A stretch of 47,554 bases of DNA from Actinoplanes palleronii. GTDB taxonomy: Bacteria > Actinomycetota > Actinomycetes > Mycobacteriales > Micromonosporaceae. The number at the start of each line of letters is the position of its first letter. Position 1 is the stretch's first letter. The notes below the pieces were generated by a model. The model did not search any database. It was given only the letters and a program-made list of their open reading frames with translations, and had not been told where the DNA came from. Both the position numbers and the translations under genes were made by a program. The DNA is taken from the NCBI RefSeq assembly GCF_016862315.1, contig NZ_BOMS01000099.1, forward strand, positions 1 to 47,554, read 5' to 3'. This document shows, in pieces, positions 30,821 to 37,174 of this stretch.

Positions 30821-32791
30821 ATGAAGGTTCAGCTGCGCCGTTACGCTGCCGGGGCCGTTGCCGCTGGTGCGATCGCTGCCGTTGCCGCGTTTGCGCTGCC
30901 CGCCGGTACGCCGGAGTGGGCGCCGGTCACCTACGGTCTCACCGAGAGCGCCGACCAGCTTCTCCCCACGACCGTCTCCGAGGCCAAGCCGGCCCGGGTC
31001 GTCTCCACCACGCTCGACAAGCACGGCCGCCCGGTCGTCACCGTCAAGCAGGCCACCGACAAGGCGAGCGCCGCCAAGCTCGTCGAGGACGCGCAGAGCG
31101 CCGACGGCGCGATCGGTGTCGAGCTCGACGCCAAGACCTACGCCTACGGCGCGCCGACCGGAACTGATCTCTACCGGGGCAAGCAGTGGGGCCTGGCCAC
31201 GATGCACGTCGCCGACGCCTGGCAGAAGTCGACCGGTGCCGGCGTCACCGTCGCGGTGATCGACACCGGGGTGGACGCGACAAACGTCGACCTGGCCGGA
31301 CAGGTGCTGACCGGGTACGACGCGACCACCGACAAGGCCGGCGGCAACACCGACCCGCACGGGCACGGCACCCACGTGGCCGGCACCATCGCCGCGGTCA
31401 CCGGCAACACCATCGGTGTCTCCGGTGTCGCCCCGGACGCGAAGATCCTGCCGGTGCGGGTGCTCGGCAACGACGGCAGCGGTTACATGTCGGACGCCGC
31501 CGAGGGCATCGTCTGGGCCGCCGACAACGGCGCCCAGGTGATCAACATGTCGCTGGGCTCGTCGGAGAAGATCGACGCGGTGACCACCGCGATCACGTAC
31601 GCCCGCAGCAAGGGTGTCACCGTGGTCGCCGCGGCCGGCAACGAGCGCAAGGAGGGCAGCCCGGTCAGCTACCCGGCCGCCGAGGCCGGTGTGATCGCGG
31701 TCGCCGCGACCGACGCCGCCGACCAGGTCGCCGAGTACTCGAACGCCGGCAGCTTCGTCGACGTGGCCGCGCCGGGCAGCGCGATCCTGAGCACGTACCC
31801 GTCCGCGCTGGGCAAGAGCTACAGCACGATGAGCGGCACCTCGATGGCGTCGCCGCACGTCGCGGCGGTGGCCGCGCTGCTCAAGGCCGCGAAGCCGAGC
31901 CTGACCCCGGACCAGATCGAGCAGGCGCTGGAGACGTCCGCCGTCGACCTCGGGCCGTCCGGCAAGGACAACGACTATGGGTACGGCCGGATCGACGCCG
32001 CCGCGGCCCTCGCCACCGTCGGGGCGCCGACCAGCGCCCCGACCACCGCTCCCGCCACGCCCACGGCCCCCGCCACGACCGCGCCGACCACCGCGCCGAC
32101 GACCAAGGCCCCGACCACTGCGCCGACCACCAAGGCGCCGACGACCGCCCCGACCAAGGCACCCACCAGCGCCCCCACCACCGCGCCCACGTCGAAGGCG
32201 CCGACCGCCGCGCCCACCTCGGCGGCACCGAGCCCGATCACCAGCGCGCCCAGGAAGGTCACGCCGGTGATCGTCACCGGCACCACTGCGGCCGAGGTCG
32301 CCTACAACGGCAGCACGGTCACCACGTTCACGGTGACCGCCGGTGGCCAGGCCTGGACCCGGAAGAACGCCAAGCTCTGCATCGCCGAGACCGGCAAGTC
32401 GTTCCAGTGCGTGGACGTGGTCACCTCGGCCGCCGGCGTGATCTCCCTCGACCGGGTCGCCACCGCCGGGTACCAGCTGCAGCTCCGGGTCGCCGCGACC
32501 GACGTCAACGAGGCCGCCACCGCCACCGCGACCTACACGGTGCACAGCACGGCGTCCGCGTTCCGCAGCGGCAACCGCACGATGGGTGTCGAGCTCGCCT
32601 CGCCGGCCGGGCTGACCGTGCAGGTGCAGCAGCAGGTCCGGGGCACCTGGAAGAACGTGTTCTCGTTCGTCACCAAGAAGACCGCCACCCAGGTGACGAT
32701 CGGCGGGCTGGCCCCCGGGCGGCAGTACCGGGTGCTGGTCCCGGGCACCGCCGCGGTCGCGGGCACGACGAGTGACATCGTGGCCGGCTGA
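30821..32791 (+). CDS. secreted subtilisin-like serine protease (S8), type 2, with Thr/Ala/Pro linker
   Basis: A 656-aa exported protease. Signal peptide about 1-28; prodomain-like segment with AKPARVVSTTLDKHGRPVVT; catalytic D148 (VAVIDTGVD), H182 (GHGTHVAGT), N273 (AAAGN) and S341 (GTSMASPH). Residues about 398-475 form a linker of TTAPTTKAP-type repeats, probably extended and perhaps glycosylated. A C-terminal beta-sandwich follows. Close paralogue of the protease at 12228; the main difference is the linker. GGAGAGG lies upstream of the ATG. It follows an IPT gene in the same direction, so it may process or release the surface proteins of this cluster. Confidence 0.93.
   Translation: MKVQLRRYAAGAVAAGAIAAVAAFALPAGTPEWAPVTYGLTESADQLLPTTVSEAKPARVVSTTLDKHGRPVVTVKQATDKASAAKLVEDAQSADGAIGVELDAKTYAYGAPTGTDLYRGKQWGLATMHVADAWQKSTGAGVTVAVIDTGVDATNVDLAGQVLTGYDATTDKAGGNTDPHGHGTHVAGTIAAVTGNTIGVSGVAPDAKILPVRVLGNDGSGYMSDAAEGIVWAADNGAQVINMSLGSSEKIDAVTTAITYARSKGVTVVAAAGNERKEGSPVSYPAAEAGVIAVAATDAADQVAEYSNAGSFVDVAAPGSAILSTYPSALGKSYSTMSGTSMASPHVAAVAALLKAAKPSLTPDQIEQALETSAVDLGPSGKDNDYGYGRIDAAAALATVGAPTSAPTTAPATPTAPATTAPTTAPTTKAPTTAPTTKAPTTAPTKAPTSAPTTAPTSKAPTAAPTSAAPSPITSAPRKVTPVIVTGTTAAEVAYNGSTVTTFTVTAGGQAWTRKNAKLCIAETGKSFQCVDVVTSAAGVISLDRVATAGYQLQLRVAATDVNEAATATATYTVHSTASAFRSGNRTMGVELASPAGLTVQVQQQVRGTWKNVFSFVTKKTATQVTIGGLAPGRQYRVLVPGTAAVAGTTSDIVAG
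32031..32265 (+). repeat. low-complexity linker-coding repeats
   Basis: Imperfect short units such as CCGACCACCAAGGCGCC, encoding the TTAPTTKAP-type linker of the protease. Such tracts vary in length between strains by slippage. Confidence 0.7.
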
Positions 32792-32806
32792 CCGTTCGAC
32801 TGATCG

Positions 32807-32843
32807 ACCGCGGCAGGGCAGCACGCCCCTGTCGCGGTTTTTC
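32807..32843. terminator. terminator between the protease gene and the converging anchored-protein gene
   Basis: ACCGCGGCAGGG pairs with CCCTGTCGCGGT (one G-T pair) around an 8-base loop and is followed by TTTTC on the plus strand. It sits between two convergent stop codons. Confidence 0.82.
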
Positions 32844-32844
32844 G

Positions 32845-33579
32845 TCAGTCCAGCGCGGCCCACTCCCGCTCGATGACGGCGACGCTGTCCGCGGTGTCCG
32901 GCACACCCTGCTTGACGATCGCCATGGTCACCACGCTGCGCTGATCCGAGGTGCGCCAGCAGAGCAGCAGACCGTCACGGACGACGGCTGTCTCACCCTC
33001 CTCGAACCGCACCCGGTTCGTGCAGTGCACACCGTCCGCGACGAGGCGCCCCTGATCGGCGGCGAGTCGCCGGTCACCCTTGTCGCTGAGGTCGAACCGC
33101 GCGCTTGACACCCGTACCGTGCCATTGCGGACCGTTTCGACGCGGCGGGTGACCGGACCGCTCTGGCCCTGCGCCGCCGAAGGCGACGCGGCCTGCGGAA
33201 ATCCGCCGGCCGCGACCGAAGCGTCGATCTCCGCCTGGAGATCCGACGGCGTCGGCGAGGGGGTGCGCCGGGCCGGATCCGCCGGGTAGGTGGTGCGCGG
33301 CGCCGGAAGATCCCCGGGTACGACGGACTGGCCGGTCCCCTCGATCCCGGGCGTGGCCACCGTGGCAGGCGGTGCGAGCGCGGCCGGCTCGGGCAGCGTC
33401 TCCTGCTGCGGCTCCATCAGCTGCGCGGCCAGGAAACCGGCGCCGGCCAGCAGGGCGGCAGCGCCGGCCACCCCGACCAGGGCCTGTTTGCGCCGCAGGG
33501 CTCGGCGGTGCGGAGCGGCAGCCGCCGCCGAGACGTACACGTTGCCCGCGGGTACGTGCTCGTGCTGGTCGTCGCTCAT
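32845..33579 (-). CDS. membrane-anchored protein with two-Cys C-terminal domain, paralogue 3
   Basis: A 244-aa protein with the same layout as the one at 27715: a basic cytoplasmic N-terminus, one membrane helix (about 32-53, ALVGVAGAAALLAGAGFLAA), then PQQETLPEP (the other has TQQESLPEP), a Pro/Ala linker, and the shared domain GTVRVSSARFDL, VHCTNRVRF, LLLCWRTSDQRSVVTM. The second ATG (33579) is chosen because GAGGACGGTGAC directly before it matches the leader of the paralogue; the first ATG at 33615 has none. Confidence 0.8.
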   Translation of the reverse strand: MSDDQHEHVPAGNVYVSAAAAAPHRRALRRKQALVGVAGAAALLAGAGFLAAQLMEPQQETLPEPAALAPPATVATPGIEGTGQSVVPGDLPAPRTTYPADPARRTPSPTPSDLQAEIDASVAAGGFPQAASPSAAQGQSGPVTRRVETVRNGTVRVSSARFDLSDKGDRRLAADQGRLVADGVHCTNRVRFEEGETAVVRDGLLLCWRTSDQRSVVTMAIVKQGVPDTADSVAVIEREWAALD

Positions 33580-33856
33580 GTCACCGTCCTCACTCTCGTC
33601 TTCCGCGACAACCATGATTTCAAAGATCAGGACATATCGGGTTCGAATCTGTTTAACGGCGGTATTCCACCGATTCCGGTGGGCATTCCGGGGCAGTCAT
33701 AACTGTCGACTTTCGGTCGCTCACGTCACCTGGAGGGGGAGCCCGGCCCCTACCTGGTTGACCGCGGAAACCGGCGCGCGCATCGTGTGGTGCACGGATG
33801 CGTTGGCGGGCGGATCTGGGGTTGTCCCGCCGTGTCCGGAAACGGGAGGGGGCCCT
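33580..33856. other. divergent intergenic region
   Basis: It contains the leader of the minus-strand gene and a small hairpin CCACCG-ATTC-CGGTGG (33667-33682). No convincing promoter pair or gene was found. Confidence 0.35.
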
Positions 33857-33907
33857 GTGCGGCGTGACGAGGTGCGATTCCGCGCTGAGCCGGACCGCCG
33901 GCGATGA
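33857..33907 (+). CDS. possible 16-codon upstream reading frame
   Basis: GTG at 33857 has an excellent ribosome site (GGGAGGGGG, 4 bases upstream) and reads VRRDEVRFRAEPDRRR to a TGA overlapping the ATG of the next gene (ATGA). Either it is a coupled leader peptide, or the remnant N-terminus of a longer gene. No family assigned. Confidence 0.4.
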   Translation: MRRDEVRFRAEPDRRR

Positions 33908-34125
33908 CCGGGAGCGTCGAGCATCTTCCGGCCCGGCCGTCCTGGGACTGCCGGGTGTGCGGCCGGCCCTGGCCGTGCGAGCCGGCCCAGGTGGTGCTGG
34001 CCCGCGGTCACGGCCGGGTCGATCTGGCCCTGGTGATGTGGGACTACCTCGAGGAAGCGGCACGCGACATGCCGCAGACCCCGGCGCCGGAACTGTTCAA
34101 CCGGTTCCTGCGGTGGACGCAGTGA
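33904..34125 (+). CDS. small hypothetical protein with CxxC-type motif
   Basis: A 73-aa soluble protein. WDCRVCGRPWPCEPAQ (residues about 14-29) gives a C-x2-C-x5-C cluster that may bind a metal. A helical part LVMWDYLEEAARDM and the end ELFNRFLRWTQ follow. I have seen this type in actinomycete genomes only as hypothetical proteins. Its start overlaps the stop of the 16-codon frame, from which it may draw its ribosomes. Confidence 0.7.
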   Translation: MTGSVEHLPARPSWDCRVCGRPWPCEPAQVVLARGHGRVDLALVMWDYLEEAARDMPQTPAPELFNRFLRWTQ

Positions 34126-34202
34126 CTCCGCAAAGCCTCGAAAAGCGAATGGCAAACACGTTTCCTGACTAGGGTCGAGATGTCCAAGTCAAGGAGATAA
34201 GT

Positions 34203-34697
34203 ATGCTTTTCCGCCGTATTTCTGCGGCGCTCGGCATGGCCGGGCTCCTGATTCTTCCCGCCACCGCCGCACAGGCCGAACCGACCGCGGCGGACGCGGC
34301 GTTCCTGAAAGCGGCGCACCAGGTGAACCTCGCCGAGATCGCGACGGGGCAGATCGCCTGGAAGAAGACCACGGACCCGCAGGTGAAGAACGTGGCCGCC
34401 GCGCTCATGCGCGACCACATCCACCTGGACGCGGACCTCTACCGGACCGCGCGGGTGCTCCGCGTCCACCTGCCCGGCTCGCCGACAGCGGAGCAACAGG
34501 CCCTGGCCGACCAGTACGAGGCCGCCGGGGCCGCGTCGTTCGACAAGCTCTACCTGTCGACGCAGCTCGCCGGGCACCGCAAGGTCTTGCGGATGATCCG
34601 GTCGGCGGACATCACCGAGCCGTCGATCAAGGAACTCGCCGAGCGGGCCGAGCCGGTCATCACCCGCCACGTGGAAATGATCCGCAAGGCCGACTGA
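34203..34697 (+). CDS. exported DUF4142 protein
   Basis: A 164-aa secreted protein. Signal peptide residues about 1-25 ends at AQA. The mature part is a DUF4142 four-helix, ferritin-like bundle: DAAFLKAAHQVNLAEIATGQ, VKNVAAALMRDHIHLDADL, and the last helix with VITRHVEMIRK. DUF4142 proteins are extracytoplasmic and of unknown function. AAGGAG lies 6 bases before the ATG. It is monocistronic. Confidence 0.9.
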   Translation: MLFRRISAALGMAGLLILPATAAQAEPTAADAAFLKAAHQVNLAEIATGQIAWKKTTDPQVKNVAAALMRDHIHLDADLYRTARVLRVHLPGSPTAEQQALADQYEAAGAASFDKLYLSTQLAGHRKVLRMIRSADITEPSIKELAERAEPVITRHVEMIRKAD

Positions 34698-34711
34698 CGG
34701 TGTTGCACCTG

Positions 34712-34749
34712 GCCGCCGGGTGTCCCGCTCTCGTGGGGCGCCCGGCGGC
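34712..34749. terminator. terminator between convergent genes
   Basis: GCCGCCGGGTGTCCC pairs with GGGGCGCCCGGCGGC through two G-T pairs, around a loop of 8-9 bases. It lies between the DUF4142 and methyltransferase stop codons. Confidence 0.75.
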
Positions 34750-34812
34750 GTGGTGGCTTCCGTGCCGCTCTGTCCTGCGGCGCCGGGCGCGTTGTTCAGC
34801 CGCGCGGCCGGG

Positions 34813-35571
34813 TCAGCGGACGCCGATCACGGCGGCGTCGGTGCCGCCGCGCCAGAGCAGGCCGGTCTCGGTGTAACCGGCCGCGCGGAGGGCGTCGAGA
34901 TGCCAGCTCGCCGGCGGAAGCCACCCTTCGGCGTGGCCGTCCGGGTAGATCTGCTGCCGTTCCACGGCCTTCGGCGCCAGCTGCTCGTCGGCGGCGGCGC
35001 GGGCCCACCAGTCGCTCCAGGAGGTCGCGGCACCCGAGTCGTACCGGGCGTTGCGCTCGTCCCGGGCCTGATCCCGGAGCCGGGCGGAGAGCGCGGTCAG
35101 GCCCTCGTCCTCCATGTGATCGGCGTTCACGAAGATCCCGCCGGGGCGCAGCACCGCACGGACCTCGGCGTAGAGCGCGGCGGTCCGCTCGGCGGGCAGC
35201 CAGTGCAGCGCGGTCGCGGTGAGCACCGCGTCGAACTCCTCGTGCGGCAGCTTGGCCCGCCAGCCCGGATCGCCGAGATCCGCGTCGACGACGGTGGCCC
35301 GGCCGGCGAGCGAGGCGGCCGCGATGGTCAGCAGCACCGGATCCTGGTCGACCAGGGTGACCTGTGCGGCCGGGAACCGGGCGAGGGTCCGCAGAGTGAT
35401 CGTGCCGGTGCCCCCGGCCAGGTCGAGCAGCCGGGGCGCAGCGCCACCGGTCGCCGCGGCGACGGCGGTGAGCATCGCGGCGAACCGCTGCTCGCGGTCC
35501 GGCATGAAGGCCTCTTGTTGCTTGTCCCAGCTCTCCTGCCAGATCCGGGGGTGCTTCAGGTAAGCAGTCAT
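34813..35571 (-). CDS. class I SAM-dependent methyltransferase
   Basis: A 252-aa soluble methyltransferase. Motif I is LLDLAGGTGTITL (about residues 48-60), motif II VTLVDQDPVLL, with an acidic motif near VVDADLGD. FDAVLTATALHWL and LRPGGIFVNADH follow. The C-terminal half is Trp-rich and probably forms the substrate pocket. The substrate is unknown. Start MTAYLKHPR at 35571, because TACCGT lies 7 bases upstream with no ribosome site (leaderless type). Confidence 0.88.
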   Translation of the reverse strand: MTAYLKHPRIWQESWDKQQEAFMPDREQRFAAMLTAVAAATGGAAPRLLDLAGGTGTITLRTLARFPAAQVTLVDQDPVLLTIAAASLAGRATVVDADLGDPGWRAKLPHEEFDAVLTATALHWLPAERTAALYAEVRAVLRPGGIFVNADHMEDEGLTALSARLRDQARDERNARYDSGAATSWSDWWARAAADEQLAPKAVERQQIYPDGHAEGWLPPASWHLDALRAAGYTETGLLWRGGTDAAVIGVR

Positions 35572-35578
35572 ACGCCCC

Positions 35579-35584
35579 ACGGTA
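35579..35584 (-). promoter_or_regulatory. -10 element of a probable leaderless gene
   Basis: TACCGT on the minus strand, 7 bases before the methyltransferase ATG. TGACCG 16 bases further upstream is a candidate -35. Confidence 0.5.
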
Positions 35585-35631
35585 GTTACATTCCGCGCTC
35601 CGGTCACCCCTCGTTCCGGCGCCGAGGGTGG

Positions 35632-36825
35632 TCAGCCGGCGGGGCGGGAGGCTTGCTGGTCCTTGAAGCGCTCGGCGAAGGCCTGCAGGTCGCGGCGTTC
35701 GATCGCGGCGGCCATCAGGTCGGGGAACGCGTCGGGTGTGCACGCGAAAGCCGGCACACCCAGCGCCGCCAGCGCGGCCGCGTTCTCGTGGTCGTACGCC
35801 GGAGCGCCCTCGTCGGACAGCGCCAGCAGCACCACCACCTGCACGCCCGCCGCGGTCATCTCGGCGACCCGCCGCAGCATGTCCTCGCGGACGCCACCCT
35901 CGTACAGGTCGCTGACCAGCACGAAAATGCTGTCCCGCGGCCGGCTGATCAACTGCTGGCTGTACGTGATCGCCCGGTTGATGTCCGTCCCGCCACCGAG
36001 CTGAGTGCCGAACAGCACCTCGACCGGGTCGCTGAGCTGCTCGGTCAGGTCCACCACCGCGGTGTCGAAGACGACGAGCGAGGTCCGCAGCGACCGCATC
36101 GACGCCAGCACCGCCGCGAACACCCCGGCGAACACCACCGACGCGGCCATCGACCCGGACTGGTCCACGCAGAGCACCACGTCCCGCTGTACGGCGGTGC
36201 TGCGCCGGCCGTACCCGATCAACCGTTCCGGGATCACGGTCCGGTGCTCGGCCTGGTAGTGCTTGAGGTTGGCGCTGATCGTGCGGTCCCAGTCGATGTC
36301 GGCGTGCCGGGGCCGGTTGATCCGGGCGGCCCGGTTCAGCGCGCCGGCCACCGCGGCCCGGGTCTGCTGCGTGATCCGCCGTTCGAGCTGGTCGACCACC
36401 GTGCGCACGACCTGCCGGGCGGCGTCCTTGGTGGCGTCCGGCATCACCCGGTTGAGGGAGAGCAGCGTGCCGACCAGGTGCACGTCGGGTTCGACCGCGG
36501 CGAGCATCTCCGGCTCGAGCAGCAGCCGGGTCAGGTCGAGCCGCTCGATCGCGTCGGCCTGCATCACCTGCACCACGGTGCTGGGGAAGTACTCCCGGAT
36601 GTCGCCCAGCCAGCGCGCCACCTTCGGCGCGGACCCGCCCAGTCCCGCGGACCGTTTGCCGGCCGTGCCGTCGGCGTCGCCGGTCGCGTCGTACAGCGCG
36701 GCGAGTGCCGCGTCCATCGCCCCGTCGTGTCCCTCGACCTTGCCGAGCGACTCCTCGGCCGGCCCGCCGAGGACGAGCCGCCATCGGCGCGAACGTTCCC
36801 GCGCCGCCTCCTCCGGCTCAGCCAT
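35632..36825 (-). CDS. VWA-domain protein of the MoxR/SWIM operon
   Basis: A 397-aa cytoplasmic protein. The N-terminal helical region is about 1-210. A C-terminal VWA domain has a complete MIDAS: DQSGSM (D221, S223, S225), T280 in GGGTDIN and D306 in VSDLYEGG. MoxR ATPases commonly work with a VWA partner, as in magnesium chelatase and the RavA-ViaA pair. This is presumably the partner of the ATPase at 39671. GAGGGGAAC precedes the ATG. Its start lies within the end of the 118-aa gene (8-base overlap). Last gene of the operon. Confidence 0.88.
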   Translation of the reverse strand: MAEPEEAARERSRRWRLVLGGPAEESLGKVEGHDGAMDAALAALYDATGDADGTAGKRSAGLGGSAPKVARWLGDIREYFPSTVVQVMQADAIERLDLTRLLLEPEMLAAVEPDVHLVGTLLSLNRVMPDATKDAARQVVRTVVDQLERRITQQTRAAVAGALNRAARINRPRHADIDWDRTISANLKHYQAEHRTVIPERLIGYGRRSTAVQRDVVLCVDQSGSMAASVVFAGVFAAVLASMRSLRTSLVVFDTAVVDLTEQLSDPVEVLFGTQLGGGTDINRAITYSQQLISRPRDSIFVLVSDLYEGGVREDMLRRVAEMTAAGVQVVVLLALSDEGAPAYDHENAAALAALGVPAFACTPDAFPDLMAAAIERRDLQAFAERFKDQQASRPAG

Positions 36826-37174
36826 CCGTTCCCCTCGATCGGGTGCCGCGGCCGGGGTCCCGCCGGCGGCCGTCCTTGCTCTGAGCAGTGCCATTCGCCC
36901 GGCCAGACCGGTCACCTCCGCTGGTTCGCCGGTGCCGGCCGTCCCGGCTGCCGGTGCTCTCCGGTCCGCTGTCGAACTCCCCGCCCCGTGCGCCCTCCGC
37001 GCCGCGCGGGTGGGAGAAGAGCCGCCCGGCGGACGCGGCCGGGTGTGCACCCGGCCCGTTCGGCGCCTCCATGGTCGGGTGCGAGAACTGCAACGCCGCA
37101 GGCAGAGCGCCGGTGGCGCCCGCCGCCGACGGTTCCGCCGAATGCGAGAAGAGTTCGGAAACTTCGTCGCTCAT
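36818..37174 (-). CDS. 118-aa low-complexity linker protein with FSH motifs
   Basis: A small, probably disordered protein rich in Gly, Arg, Ser and Ala. Phe-Ser-His occurs three times at about residues 9, 30 and 53 (ELFSHS, QFSHP, LFSHP), separated by about 20 residues. The C-terminal half is strongly basic. ATG overlaps the stop of the DUF5682 gene (ATGA) and its own end overlaps the VWA start, so it is locked into the operon. The repeated FSH units may be docking motifs for a partner such as the VWA or DUF5682 protein. No known family. Confidence 0.6.
   Translation of the reverse strand: MSDEVSELFSHSAEPSAAGATGALPAALQFSHPTMEAPNGPGAHPAASAGRLFSHPRGAEGARGGEFDSGPESTGSRDGRHRRTSGGDRSGRANGTAQSKDGRRRDPGRGTRSRGTDG

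Noticed and set aside
32031..32265. Repeat tract considered as a minisatellite outside coding sequence
   Set aside because: It lies fully in frame in the subtilase and encodes its linker.
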